From: G963664585 sp963664585
GTDB lineage: Bacteria > Bacillota > Clostridia > Oscillospirales > Ruminococcaceae
Length of the DNA: 64,000 nucleotides
Reading direction: 5' to 3'
Assembly (NCBI GenBank): GCA_963664585.2
Contig: CAXXEO010000026.1
Location: forward strand, 1-64,000
Every line of letters starts with the position of its first letter. Position 1 is the first letter of the stretch. Positions 1 through 8,788 of the stretch are shown in pieces. The notes under the pieces are model-generated. The model was not told the origin of the DNA, did not search any database, and saw nothing but the letters and a program-made list of their open reading frames with translations. Both the position numbers and the translations under genes were made by a program.

Positions 1-351
1 CTCAGAGGGTTCGCCAGCTTTAATTTTTTCCATCTCACCGCTGATAAAATCGATGCTTGCCAGGATATTGTCTGATATGGCACCGCAATCATATTGCTGG
101 GGATTTTTTTCGCGTATGTAAAAAAATAGATCCTCAATTTTATGAGCAAGAGAAGAGATATTGTTATACTCCATCATAGCCGATGAGCCTTTTATGGTGT
201 GCATAATACGAAAAATCTCGTTGATTGCTTCTTTGGAATAACTACTGGCTTTTTCGCTGCTGATAATCAGCTGCTCAAGCTGTTCAATGTTTTGCGTGGT
301 TTCAAAAATAAACATATCCAACATGGGATCGATCAAATCGTGCTCAGACAA
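1..351 (-). CDS. cheA: CheA chemotaxis histidine kinase, N-terminal (P1/HPt) part, cut by window edge
   Basis: Open frame running off the left edge, starting at a TTG (349-351) about 10 nt after AAGGAGAG. The translation opens SEHDLIDPMLDMFIFE and contains RIMHTIKGSSAMM, the phosphotransfer His motif of CheA P1 domains. CheA autophosphorylates and passes phosphate to CheY to control flagellar rotation. It lies 25 nt downstream of a frameshifted cheY-like gene, in the same direction. Only about 117 residues are visible, so dimerisation, kinase and CheW-like domains cannot be checked. A stand-alone HPt protein cannot be fully excluded. Confidence 0.8.
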   Translation of the reverse strand, partial: MSEHDLIDPMLDMFIFETTQNIEQLEQLIISSEKASSYSKEAINEIFRIMHTIKGSSAMMEYNNISSLAHKIEDLFFYIREKNPQQYDCGAISDNILASIDFISGEMEKIKAGEPSE

Positions 352-376
352 ACTACATCTCTCCTTTTGCTTTTGA

Positions 377-740
377 TCAGTCGCCCGAGGCTATTTTTGT
401 AATTGTTTGTATAATATGTTCTTCTTTATAGGGTTTAACAACGAAGGACTTGGCCCCGTTTATAATGGCTTCTTTTACCATTGATTCTTGTCCCATTGCT
501 GAGACCATAATGACCTTTGCAGCCGGATCTAACTCCCGTATTTGTTTAAGTGCATCAATTCCGGACATATCAGGCATCGTAATATCCATCGTGACCACAT
601 CTGGGCGGTACTCCATGTATTTAGCAATGCTAACCTGTCCGTTTTCGGCCTCTCCCACCACTTCGATTCCGTTTTTTTTCAAGTACTTTTTTGATCGCCA
701 GTCTCATAAAGGCCGCATCATCAACAACTAATACCCTCAC
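377..740 (-). pseudogene. cheY: CheY-like response regulator with frameshift in an A8 run
   Basis: Two frames together make one receiver domain of about 120 residues. The first starts at GTG (738-740) and reads VRVLVVDDAAFMRLAIKKVL, with the acidic pair DD. The second reads NGIEVVGEAENGQ, then PDVVTMDITMPDMSG with the phospho-acceptor Asp, VIMVSAMGQ, and FVVKPY with the conserved Lys. The switch falls at an A8 run (complement of 672-679), where seven As would keep the frame; the span is 3n+1 long. As read, the product stops early. A second, intact cheY lies at 17.6-18.0 kb, so this copy may be redundant. Sequencing error in the homopolymer is the main alternative. Confidence 0.8.
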
Positions 741-794
741 CAAATTAACCACTCCTTTTCAGGTAAAACCAAAGTTTACTCTTGCCAAACAAGA

Positions 795-1867
795 TTATAT
801 TGACGCTATTCCCGTAATTGTCACATTTAAAAGGCTCATATCGTTGTACAAATCGAAGACCACTCCCTTTTGGGGACCTGATATTATCATAATTTTGGGG
901 CGCATCCCGCACCTGATATAGTTGCCTGTAACAATGGCAGTCAAGCCGTTGCTCAGTGTAACACAGGTGCCTACCGGATAAGGAACTATTTTTTTAGCGA
1001 ACACTTCCACTACCTTTGGGTCAAAGAGTGTACCGGATCCCCCCATCACATATTCCATTGCCTCGGATGGGGACAATGCTGGTCTATAGGGCCGGTCGGA
1101 TGTTAGGGCGTCATAAACATCGGCGACTGCCACAATTTTTCCAAACCGGGATATTCGGTCCGATTTCAACCCGTACGGATAGCCGGAACCGTCATATTTT
1201 TCATGGTGGCTAAGAACCGCTACATTGGATTCGATGGGGACTTGCCATTTCTCCCGAAGATACCAGTTGCCCATCAAGCTGTGTTTCTTGATCTCTTCAA
1301 ATTCTTCTGGTGTCAGTTTGCCGGATTTGTTTAATATTTCTTTAGGCACAAAAACCTTGCCTATGTCATGAAGCAAGGCGCCCAAACCCAGCTCGTAAAG
1401 CTTGCTTTTTCCTAATCCTTCTGCAGCACCTACAACAATCGAGAGCACCGACACATTGACCGAATGATAATAGGTATAGTCATCAAAGACTTTGAGGTCC
1501 ATCATGTTAACCGTAGCATTTTCATTTATCGTTATTTCTGAGACAATGTCGTTTACCAATGTTTTTTACATCATTTAGAATAAGTGGCATCTGCTGTTTT
1601 TCGGTCATCTTCAATCTGGGCGAAAATGTCCTTGATAGCACGCACAGTGTTGTTCTTTAAGGTTGTGCTGATTAGTGACGGCACATCAATTTCTTTTGAA
1701 ATATCGTCAGTAATATAGGCCCCCTGATATTTGAGCTTCTTGATCCGGTTAATTTCAATGTCAGATAGCGCAACACCTTTGCAAAGCAACAATTCATTTT
1801 TGAAACCGTACAGATCCTGGCTCAATAACATTCCGGGCTTGAGGCATGAAGCTGGTACAAATCTCAT
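795..1867 (-). pseudogene. HD-GYP domain cyclic-di-GMP phosphodiesterase, frameshifted
   Basis: The first frame, from ATG 1867, gives an N-terminal domain (RFVPASCLKPGMLLSQDLYG) and stops at about 1571. The second frame, from about 1559, gives a complete HD-GYP domain: YHSVNVSVLS, LLHDIGK with the metal-binding HD pair, HHEKYDGSGYP, and VAVADVYDALTSDRPYR. Together they match the usual single-chain HD-GYP protein of about 355 residues. The total span is 3n+2 long, and the junction lies among short A runs (about 1565-1582). Restoring the frame seems to need two indels. HD-GYP enzymes hydrolyse cyclic-di-GMP, which fits the riboswitch at the head of this cluster. Confidence 0.8.
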
Positions 1868-2003
1868 CGTTTTACACTCTTTTCGACAAATATGCCAACA
1901 TAGGATTGGGCCTTTTATCACATTTGAAAATTACGTATATCTATCAAAGATGTTCGGTTTCCCATAATTTCAATTAAGTCTTTGCAAAACTGCTTATAGA
2001 TAG

Positions 2004-2048
2004 TTATGCCAAAGAGCTTTACATCACGGGGCAAACTCTTTGGCATAA
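2004..2048 (-). terminator. Stem-loop after fliC
   Basis: A perfect 13-bp inverted repeat (TTATGCCAAAGAG and its complement) encloses a 19-nt loop, between the fliC stop (2078) and the HD-GYP start (1867). There is no long T tract, so it may be a processing or stability hairpin rather than a strong intrinsic terminator. Confidence 0.5.
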
Positions 2049-2077
2049 CACTAAAAATTATGGCTGTTGTTTTAAGT

Positions 2078-2945
2078 TTACTGGAGCAACTGCAGTACAG
2101 CCTGCGGCGCGGAGTTGGCCTGAGCCAGCATCGACTGAGCCGCCTGGACAAGAATGTTGTTCTTGGTGTATTCAGTCATCTCTTCAGCCATATCGACGTC
2201 ACGCACACGGGATTCAGCAGCCTGTAGGTTTTCATAGGTCGCTGACATGTTGTTCGCAGCATGCTCAAGCTGATTCTGCTGGGCACCGTATCCGGCTCTG
2301 GTCGTATTGACTTCAGTGATTGCGAGTTCAACAGCGGTCAACAGTCACGGCTAGCGCCGAAGCCCCGTCAGTCGAGGCAGCCTGCGTCAAGGTTGTCAGC
2401 GCACTCAGGTTCGTAGTCACCGCTTCTCCGACTACAATCGATTGCTTGCCATCCTCGCCATAGGTGATGGTAGCAGCCGCTGTTCCGGTTCCGTCTTTGG
2501 CATCAAGAATACCGGGTGTGGTGGCTGTCTGTTCGCCGAATACAGTGTTGCCGTTAAATTTGGTGTTGGTGTAAATATCGCAGATGGCTGTACCCAGTGC
2601 CGCCATTTCAGAGCCGATGTTCTTTTGGTCATCCTCGCTGTATGTGCCGTTGGATACCTGAACCGACAGTTCCTTGAGACGTACAAGCATATCAGAAACT
2701 TCGCCCAACGCACCTTCAGCCGTCTGAATGAGTGATACGCCGTCCTGTGCGTTTCTGGTGGCTTGGTTCAAACCGCGGATCTGGCTTCTCATTTTTTCTG
2801 AAATTGAAAGACCGGCAGCATCATCGGCCGCACGGTTGATGCGAAGACCGGATGACAGTTTCTCCATGGATTTGCTAGCCGACGCGGTGTTGGTGTTGTA
2901 CTGCCTGTAAGTGTTCAGGGCTGAGATGTTGTTGTTAATACGCAT
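2078..2945 (-). pseudogene. fliC: Flagellin, frameshifted before the C-terminal D0/D1 domain
   Basis: The N-terminal frame starts MRINNNISALNTYRQYNT, then SSGLRINRAADDAAGLSIS and the D1 helices. It stops after VTVDRC near 2330. A second frame continues TAVELAITEVNTTRAGYG, RDVDMAEEMTEYTK and ends QAVLQLLQ, the normal flagellin C terminus. The span is 3n+1, so one extra base near 2331-2341 breaks the gene; removing one G would read VTLTAVELAITE. The intact product would be about 288 residues, a short flagellin. The frameshifted form loses the C-terminal D0 helix needed for polymerisation and FliS binding. It has its own sigma-D promoter and a CsrA-type leader. Confidence 0.9.
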
Positions 2946-2952
2946 AATTTTT

Positions 2953-2986
2953 TCCTCCTTGAATTTTGTTTAGGGATTCCATTCCC
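2953..2986 (-). promoter_or_regulatory. Predicted CsrA-binding leader of fliC (hairpin GGA plus Shine-Dalgarno)
   Basis: In the fliC leader, GGGAATGGAATCCC (2973-2986) can fold as a 4-bp stem with AUGGAA in the loop, the preferred presentation of GGA for CsrA. The second GGA is in the Shine-Dalgarno CAAGGAGG (2953-2961). This two-site layout matches the known Bacillus hag leader, and csrA and fliW lie directly upstream. Binding is inferred from sequence only. Confidence 0.6.
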
Positions 2987-3064
2987 ATTTGATTTGATAT
3001 AAAGTCCGCCCGTACGCGGCGCACTTTATTGCAATGGTTCGTGCTGTTTTGGTTTCCATCATAT

Positions 3065-3091
3065 ATCTCGATTAATTAATAAGAAAATTTA
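3065..3091 (-). promoter_or_regulatory. Probable sigma-D promoter of fliC
   Basis: TAAA (3088-3091) and TCGAGAT (3065-3071) are separated by 16 bp, the same spacing as the flgM, fliD and repeat-protein promoters. The -10 matches CCGATAT at 5 of 7 bases. The -35 element overlaps the csrA stop codon. It would give a leader of about 110 nt containing both CsrA sites. Confidence 0.6.
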
Positions 3092-3334
3092 GTCCTTTTG
3101 AAAATTTTCCCTCATAAGTATTTCATTAAATGCACTGGTATCAATTTCATTGGCAGTTTGTGCCGCCTGACGGTTTGTTTTTTTCGTTTCCAGCAGTTCT
3201 TTACGCATGATCTTTACGCTTTTTGGAGCGCTTATGCCTATTTTTATTTTATCGTTTTGCGCTTCAAGCAGGCAGATTTCAATATCATCTCCTATAAAAA
3301 AAGACTCCCCGAGTTTTCGGCTGATGATCAGCAT
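3089..3334 (-). CDS. csrA: Carbon storage regulator CsrA, post-transcriptional repressor
   Basis: The 81-residue product starts MLIISRKLGESFFIGDDIEI and has the core GISAPKSVKIMRKELLE. This is the RNA-binding beta-sheet dimer fold of CsrA, with a longer C-terminal tail than the Gram-negative protein. It overlaps the end of fliW by 7 nt, so the two are translationally coupled. In Gram-positive flagellates CsrA represses flagellin translation, and FliW sequesters CsrA when free flagellin is low. The neighbouring fliC leader has matching GGA sites. The frame is intact. Confidence 0.95.
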   Translation of the reverse strand: MLIISRKLGESFFIGDDIEICLLEAQNDKIKIGISAPKSVKIMRKELLETKKTNRQAAQTANEIDTSAFNEILMRENFQKD

Positions 3335-3777
3335 ACCGGTTCCGCCTTTCCGCCTTCGGCAAAAATAGGGTGGCGCAGGGGGTAGTCACAGTCATCAAGA
3401 ATCACCTGAAGCCCCAGTTGGGTGTCGAAGTTGATGACAACAGGGCTTCTCAAATTAACCGTTGTCTGATGGATGTTCTTGGGAATCACGGCAATCACAA
3501 AAAAGCGAAGCTCACTGATGTCCTTAGCCCCCAGCTTATATAATGTATCCTGTGTAACGTTGGGACAATAATCACTCATAACGACATAGGGATCAAGAAT
3601 CACAAAACGCGGATCTTCCGCTTCGACTGCCTGAAGCCTCATAATCGGGCTGTTTCCATCCTTTTTCAGGATGACAAATTGGGCAACATCCTCAAATGCA
3701 AAAATACCCTCTTTAAAATTGATGATGTCATTTTGATCGATGGATACCATTCCATAGTCCTTTGTTTTGATGATCAT
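3328..3777 (-). CDS. fliW: Flagellar assembly factor FliW, CsrA antagonist
   Basis: ATG 3777 follows GAAGGAGG by a good spacing, giving 149 residues. The sequence IIKTKDYGMVSIDQNDIINF, FEDVAQFVILKKDG and later VNLRSPVVINFDTQLGLQVIL is typical of FliW. FliW binds flagellin and CsrA in a mutually exclusive way, setting flagellin synthesis to demand. It lies between the YviE-like gene and csrA, the usual order in Firmicutes, and is intact even though its flagellin target gene is frameshifted. Confidence 0.93.
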   Translation of the reverse strand: MIIKTKDYGMVSIDQNDIINFKEGIFAFEDVAQFVILKKDGNSPIMRLQAVEAEDPRFVILDPYVVMSDYCPNVTQDTLYKLGAKDISELRFFVIAVIPKNIHQTTVNLRSPVVINFDTQLGLQVILDDCDYPLRHPIFAEGGKAEPVC

Positions 3778-3880
3778 GTCAGAACCTCCTTCTGTTTTTA
3801 TATTCATACTATTAAACATTGTATTCAATGTATCCTATCCCCCGCAGTATGTTGTGGAAAGGATAAAGAAAAGCATCAGC

Positions 3881-4413
3881 CTATCCATCGCTTGTAGCCT
3901 TTTCCCATTTATCAACCCAAAATCGCACCGAATAGGGCTGATACTCAAATTCAATCCCACCTGTATCCCACTCAATATTTAACTCATCGGGAACATTATT
4001 GATATCCAATGACCCTTCATGCCAAATCAGCTCTGGTTTGTGCTCCGGTATAAAGACCAAGACATCCTGTGTATTCTCTTGTGTGCGCGACTGCGCCAGT
4101 TGGCTTAGAGTGATCTTGTCGGGGCCAAACAGTGCCTCGCCTTCCTGGGCATACTGCCTCATCGATTCTATGACAGCCTCTTTACCCTTTTGTACACGTT
4201 CCTGCCTCTGTGTCTCGTTGCATTTAAGACCAATGTCGTCGAAAAAAGCCCTGTTTCGTATTTCTAAACGCACAGGGCTACTCTCTATATGCAATCCGTT
4301 TTTTTTATGGTTTCTAAGTCCATTCGCGCAGGAGTACTGTGATAAAAAAGCTTAGCCGGTGTCGTCTCGATCCCCATTGTTTTAGGATACTGTACTGTGT
4401 TTAAAACACCCAT
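3881..4413 (-). pseudogene. YviE-like (DUF6470) flagellar cluster protein, frameshifted in an A8 run
   Basis: The frame from ATG 4413 (after GAGGG) gives MGVLNTVQYPKTMGIETTP and DLETIKK, then stops. The following frame gives NGLHIESSPVRLEIRNRAFFDDIGLK and continues to 3881. The switch is at an A8 run (complement of 4299-4306); the total is 3n+2. The C-terminal part resembles the YviE family that sits between flgL and fliW in Bacilli and Clostridia. Its function is unknown. It is the second gene in this cluster broken at an A8 tract. Confidence 0.65.
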
Positions 4414-4510
4414 GGCTTTACCCTCAGCTTATTTATATTGTTTCTGTTTCACACGCCTTGGGTGGGGAAGCAAAGGCAGGAAAACATTTTATTTCACATG
4501 AAAAGCGGCA

Positions 4511-5479
4511 TTAATTCAGATAATCAAGCAGTGAAGGCTGCAGGATGCTAAGACCCATTTGCAGAGCAGCGTCATAAGCTGTTTTCTGCTCTTTAAACAT
4601 AATGGCGCCCTTGGCCGTATCCAAGCCCTCAAGCTCTTTCTGTTTCTTCAAAGCATTGTCACTGGAGGTATCAAACCTTGTGCTGAGAAAGGTAAGAAAC
4701 TCGCCCTTTTGCCCGACATTGACATATTGAACCATGATATCCTCAACCTTTGAATCCAACTTATCTGAATAAGCATTCAGATTCGTCAAATCGTTGGTCT
4801 CAAACATTTCGGCTATATCCCCAAGAAGGTTATAAATATTGTTGGTAATACCATCACCGTCAGCGCCCGACCCCAATACCCCCACACCTGAATTAGCGAT
4901 ATTAAAAGCTGAACCGTCGATGACATTGCCTGACCCGTCTGTAGACATCCCCATGCCAACATCAAGATACCGGGTCTCTTCATCAAACGTACCGGTTTCT
5001 ACATCCACGCCATTATAAAGCAAATTGCCGCTGTCATCCACGGTAAAGGGCGCTTCATCGACATTGTTGCCGCCAAAAAGATACTCGCCGCTGTATTTTG
5101 CATTCGCGCTGGTGAGCACCTCTTTCTGATAGCTGCGCAGCGCTAAAGCGATTTTACCCCGGTCTTCAGCACTGTATGTACCGGTTTCACCCTGCATAAT
5201 CTGTGTAACGGCATTGCCAAGGGTTTCGTTAATGTCGGAGATAACGGATTCGATTTCGGTAAGCGAACTTTTTACATCAGAAATATTGGTGGAGTAATCG
5301 CCGATTCTGGCTAGATTTCTTCTGACCTGCATCGCTTTGAGTGATGTCGCAGGATCCTCAGAAGCCTTTAAATAGCTTACACCGCCGGCCACCTTCACAT
5401 TGAGAGTATTAAGGTCGCTAAGGCTTTTATTTAAATTGGTAATATAGGTCCCAGACATCAGATTATTGGTCATGCGCAT
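4511..5479 (-). CDS. flgL: Flagellar hook-filament junction protein FlgL (HAP3)
   Basis: The 322-residue product starts MRMTNNLMSGTYITNLNKSL and resembles flagellin at both ends, as FlgL does (SLTEIESVISDINETLGNAV near the N-terminal helices, QKTAYDAALQMGLSILQPSL at the C terminus). It forms the junction between hook and filament after export through the flagellar type III apparatus. It lies 26 nt after flgK in the flgM-flgN-flgK-flgL order of the late operon. The frame is intact and the length normal. Confidence 0.9.
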   Translation of the reverse strand: MRMTNNLMSGTYITNLNKSLSDLNTLNVKVAGGVSYLKASEDPATSLKAMQVRRNLARIGDYSTNISDVKSSLTEIESVISDINETLGNAVTQIMQGETGTYSAEDRGKIALALRSYQKEVLTSANAKYSGEYLFGGNNVDEAPFTVDDSGNLLYNGVDVETGTFDEETRYLDVGMGMSTDGSGNVIDGSAFNIANSGVGVLGSGADGDGITNNIYNLLGDIAEMFETNDLTNLNAYSDKLDSKVEDIMVQYVNVGQKGEFLTFLSTRFDTSSDNALKKQKELEGLDTAKGAIMFKEQKTAYDAALQMGLSILQPSLLDYLN

Positions 5480-5505
5480 TATAAATCCCTGCCTTTATCG
5501 TTTGA

Positions 5506-6960
5506 TTAGCGTCCCACTCTGCCCATGCTGTTGATGATCGTATCCAGTGCCTCATCGAGTATGGTCATAAGCCTTGAGGCCGCGTCGAACGAGTTTTGAT
5601 AGGTTAGCATATTCGCGGTTTCTTCGTTCACTGACACGCCCGACACCGATTCTCTTTGATTATTGATAGATGTTGTAATAGAGCTTTTTGTCGTGGAAAT
5701 ATCGGTGGCATAGCCAACATCAACGGCAATATCACTCATAAGCGAGGACGCAAATTCCTCAAACGTGCCGGTAAAACCGGAAGTAATCGCTGTATCTGTG
5801 TCCATCGCGTGAATCATCAAAAGGATGTTGTCATTCGCGCCTTCCTCGGCGGTCGTATTGGTTGTGGTGGTGATATAACCGGCGTCACTGAGCCATTCAT
5901 CGGAAATAGAGATGTTTGCGGCCGTTATGGTACCTCCGTCGCTGCTTTTGAAAAGCGGCTTATCGGTTCCATTGAAAGCATTCAGGTCGTTAAAGGTTTC
6001 GGAGAAGGAGCTTGCCAGATCGTCAAGCGCCTGTTCATAATAAACGATCCCCTGAAATTCCTCTTCGTCCGCGGCGGCATAGGTGCCTTTGCCGTTAAGC
6101 ACTTGCAAAAATCCCTTGATAGAGCCCTCGGATATGACAAATTCACTGGAATCGGTAGTATTCATAATTGTAATCGGATATGAATCGGACGAAAGGTCCA
6201 ATTCCGCCATGGTTCCGCTTTGCGCATCTAGCAGATAAGCGTCGCCCGACTTTACGGATACCGTCCCGTCTTCATTATTCACAACGGAAATATTCATATA
6301 GGAGGAAAGTTCGTCAAGATAGTTGTTTCTCATATCCAGAAGCTCGTTGGATACATTCCCCTGAATCGTTTCATTCTTGATCGAAGTGTTGACTTCATCA
6401 AGCTTGCTGATAGTCGTATTGACATCGTCCACGATGATATCAAGATCATACAGCTGCTGTTCTTTTATAGTCGCGATCTGTTCGGCATATTGGTTGAAGG
6501 TCTCGGTCACCTTCTGCGCGGAGGACCGCACAAGATTCTTGAACTCAATATTGCTCGCTTTGCCCGACAACGACTCTAGATCGGCTTGAAACCCGGAAAT
6601 CATGTCAATAAGCCCATCATTTTCCGTTTCATCAAGCACATTTTCTAATTCTTTTAGAATCGAAAGGCTGGTGTTTTCGGTAGATGATTCAGAATTTGCC
6701 AAACGAAAACGCGCATCTAAAAATTTATTTCTGATCTGGGTAATATCGTCCACATTGACGCCTTGTCCCATCTCAGTTGTATCCACCGACGCATATTTAT
6801 CGCTGTCAGAAACGTAAAAAGCCGCACTTTGTTCCACCTTCTGCCGGGTATATCCCTCGGTGTTAACGTTCGCAACGTTTTGACCGACGACATCCAGTGC
6901 TGCCTGGCTGGCTTGGATGGCACTTCGCGCGATTTCAAATCCATAAAAAGTGGAACGCAT
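5506..6960 (-). CDS. flgK: Flagellar hook-associated protein FlgK (HAP1)
   Basis: The 484-residue product has the rod/hook-type N-terminal motif: FYGFEIARSAIQASQAALDV, then GQNVANVNTEGYTRQ. The C terminus has GVSVNEETANMLTYQNSFDAASRLMTILDEALDTII, typical of FlgK. It connects hook to filament together with FlgL. The start ATG 6960 is preceded directly by a 31-nt leader element also found before flgF and fliQ. The frame is intact. Confidence 0.93.
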   Translation of the reverse strand: MRSTFYGFEIARSAIQASQAALDVVGQNVANVNTEGYTRQKVEQSAAFYVSDSDKYASVDTTEMGQGVNVDDITQIRNKFLDARFRLANSESSTENTSLSILKELENVLDETENDGLIDMISGFQADLESLSGKASNIEFKNLVRSSAQKVTETFNQYAEQIATIKEQQLYDLDIIVDDVNTTISKLDEVNTSIKNETIQGNVSNELLDMRNNYLDELSSYMNISVVNNEDGTVSVKSGDAYLLDAQSGTMAELDLSSDSYPITIMNTTDSSEFVISEGSIKGFLQVLNGKGTYAAADEEEFQGIVYYEQALDDLASSFSETFNDLNAFNGTDKPLFKSSDGGTITAANISISDEWLSDAGYITTTTNTTAEEGANDNILLMIHAMDTDTAITSGFTGTFEEFASSLMSDIAVDVGYATDISTTKSSITTSINNQRESVSGVSVNEETANMLTYQNSFDAASRLMTILDEALDTIINSMGRVGR

Positions 6961-6991
6961 ACTAATCTCCCGTCCGCCGTTTCGTATCGGC
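6961..6991 (-). repeat. 31-nt shared leader with hairpin and RBS, copy before flgK
   Basis: GCCGATACGAAACGGCGGAC is followed by GGGAGATTAGT and then ATG. A GCCG/CGGC stem precedes the purine-rich ribosome binding site. Nearly the same 31 nt precede flgF (9539-9569) and fliQ (16253-16283), in each case ending exactly at the ATG. Confidence 0.7.
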
Positions 6992-7066
6992 GCAAAAATG
7001 TTAAGGATATAAGCACATTACCAAAAATAAGGCAAAGATAAAGATTGTTTTTCTTCCCAAACGGGT

Positions 7067-7540
7067 TTATAATGACACGCCTACAGAGACATTCTCCTGC
7101 GTCTCGCATCTTGGTGGTCTTTGGTATGTCACTGTTTGCGGTATGATCCCCATCGCGGCACCCATATATCGGATGGTCTTCAGCCGCGTATCGAGAATAG
7201 CCATATTTAAACCATTGATTTTTTTGAGCTCATTGACCGTTTGAGAAAGCTCTTCTAAAAGGCTTCCCAGGGAAAACTCATCACAGGACGCATATTTTTC
7301 TGTAATCTCGGCTAGAGTCGCATCCTCGAGGCCCATTTCTTTTTGCAGCTTTTCACGCTGCTTTTCGGTATTGGCACAGTCCATCATCAGCGGCATCTGT
7401 GCATTCATCAGACCGTTCAGCTCATTAATGTCGCCTTTTAGCAGAACACCGGTTTTCTGGTTTTCAAGCGCAAGCAGTTTTTTATGGTTTTCATTGTGCT
7501 TTTTCAAAAGGGCGGACAGTTCATATAAATGATCGGTCAT
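7067..7540 (-). CDS. flgN: FlgN-like export chaperone
   Basis: The 157-residue, mostly helical protein contains LYELSALLKKHNENHKKLLA and a long region predicted as coiled coil (DCANTEKQREKLQKEMGLED). It lies between flgM and flgK, the standard place of flgN, whose product holds FlgK and FlgL unfolded for secretion. Sequence identity in this family is low, so the call rests on position, size and helical character. The start ATG 7540 follows GAGG. The frame is intact. Confidence 0.8.
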   Translation of the reverse strand: MTDHLYELSALLKKHNENHKKLLALENQKTGVLLKGDINELNGLMNAQMPLMMDCANTEKQREKLQKEMGLEDATLAEITEKYASCDEFSLGSLLEELSQTVNELKKINGLNMAILDTRLKTIRYMGAAMGIIPQTVTYQRPPRCETQENVSVGVSL

Positions 7541-7561
7541 GATGTTATATCCTCATATCTG

Positions 7562-7861
7562 TTATTGATTTTTTCCCCCGTATGAAAGCATGGCCTCAGC
7601 AATAGCTTCACCAGAAACATTATAGGTGCCGCTTTGAATCTGTGCTTTCAATTTTCGCAGCTTCTCAGTTCCAGCACCTGATTCAATTTCACTTGTAATG
7701 CTCTTACTGACAGACGTTTGCTCGTCGTAGCTTTTGCATTCGCTTGACAGCTCAATACGATCCTTTTGTATCTCCCTGCCCTTGTTTTCGCCAGAAGAGC
7801 CAGCATCGTTTTTTAGCTGTATCTCATAAACGTTTTCAATTTTACCTGGTTCAATTCTCAT
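7562..7861 (-). CDS. flgM: Anti-sigma-D factor FlgM
   Basis: About 99 residues from ATG 7861 (MRIEPGKIENVYEIQLKND). In-frame GTG 7870 and ATG 7867 are alternative starts. The C-terminal part RIELSSECKSYD and KLRKLKAQIQSGTYNVSGEAIAEAMLSY is the conserved FlgM helix region that binds sigma-28/sigma-D. FlgM blocks late flagellar transcription until it is exported through a finished hook. The gene is preceded by a strong sigma-D promoter match, so it is probably autoregulated. Confidence 0.9.
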   Translation of the reverse strand: MRIEPGKIENVYEIQLKNDAGSSGENKGREIQKDRIELSSECKSYDEQTSVSKSITSEIESGAGTEKLRKLKAQIQSGTYNVSGEAIAEAMLSYGGKNQ

Positions 7862-7879
7862 TTTCATCACCCGTTTATT

Positions 7880-7906
7880 ATATCGGCATAATAGACGATA
7901 AATTTA
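7880..7906 (-). promoter_or_regulatory. Sigma-D promoter of the flgM-flgN-flgK-flgL late operon
   Basis: TAAA (7903-7906), a 16-bp spacer and a perfect CCGATAT (7880-7886) preceded by G, in the 75 bp between flgG and flgM. This is the Gram-positive motility sigma factor consensus. Confidence 0.85.
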
Positions 7907-7935
7907 GTTTTCTGTTGTTGAAATCAAACTTTTTT

Positions 7936-8676
7936 CTATGGTCTTAAGCTGTTGGCCATCTGCTCCATTTCATCGGCTGTCTGTATGACTCTGGCATTCA
8001 GCTGAAAGCCCCTTTGGGACTCGATCATATTTTGCATTTGGGTAATTACACTGACATTCGACCCTTCCAGAAAGCCTTGCTTAATCGTCGGTTCCTCGAC
8101 AGCTTCACCCTCCCCGCTGACTTCGTTGGCGGAAAAGATACCGTTTGATGCCAGATTCAGCGCATAGGGATTTTTAAAGGTATAAACGCCGGGCAGAATC
8201 GTTTCTTCGTCGGTATCCTCTGAATTTTCTGAATCAGAAGTGGCAATTGGGATCTCTATTTTCTCTCCGTCGGCATCCAGGACAAATTTGCCGTCCGTTG
8301 TAACAAGATAACTTGTGTCATTCTCATTCGATAGGCTAAAGTTTCCCGAACGCGTATAAACAGTGTTACCGGCGGCATCCTCCAGCGCAAAGAACCCCTC
8401 ACCCGATATGGCGTAATCTAAATCCTCGCCGGTTTGCTGGAGATTCCCCTGTGTTAGCTCCTTTGTAGCTTCTGAGAGCTTGACACCATGACCGACCTGA
8501 AGATTTTGGGCGGTCTTGCTGCCACTTTGCATATTGGTATATAACAACTCGGTGAAGTCGGCCCTTTGAGATTTATATCCGGTCGTGTTCGCGTTGGCAA
8601 GATTGTTTGAAGTGACGTCCAGCTTGTTTTCATAACCCAAGGTGCCCGATGTTGCCGTAAAGTATGCACTGATCAT
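7936..8676 (-). CDS. flgG: Flagellar basal-body rod protein, FlgG/FlhP type
   Basis: From ATG 8676, after AAAGGATGG, the product (246 residues) starts MISAYFTATSGTLGYENKLD and has the rod/hook motif VTSNNLANANTTGYKSQRAD. It continues EDLDYAISGEGFFALED and ends with RGFQLNARVIQTADEMEQMANSL. These are FlgG-family N- and C-terminal signatures. An acidic insert (SDSENSEDTDEET) lies mid-protein. It is the second of two tandem paralogues downstream of fliA and forms part of the distal rod. Confidence 0.85.
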   Translation of the reverse strand: MISAYFTATSGTLGYENKLDVTSNNLANANTTGYKSQRADFTELLYTNMQSGSKTAQNLQVGHGVKLSEATKELTQGNLQQTGEDLDYAISGEGFFALEDAAGNTVYTRSGNFSLSNENDTSYLVTTDGKFVLDADGEKIEIPIATSDSENSEDTDEETILPGVYTFKNPYALNLASNGIFSANEVSGEGEAVEEPTIKQGFLEGSNVSVITQMQNMIESQRGFQLNARVIQTADEMEQMANSLRP

Positions 8677-8788
8677 TTGATCCATCCTTTCGTTTATATG
8701 ATAACCTATTCAGAGATCCTTTGTAAGGCTCTCTTTGGGTTTTCGGAAACAAGCATAATAAGAAAACTTAATTTTTTGATGCTTTGTT

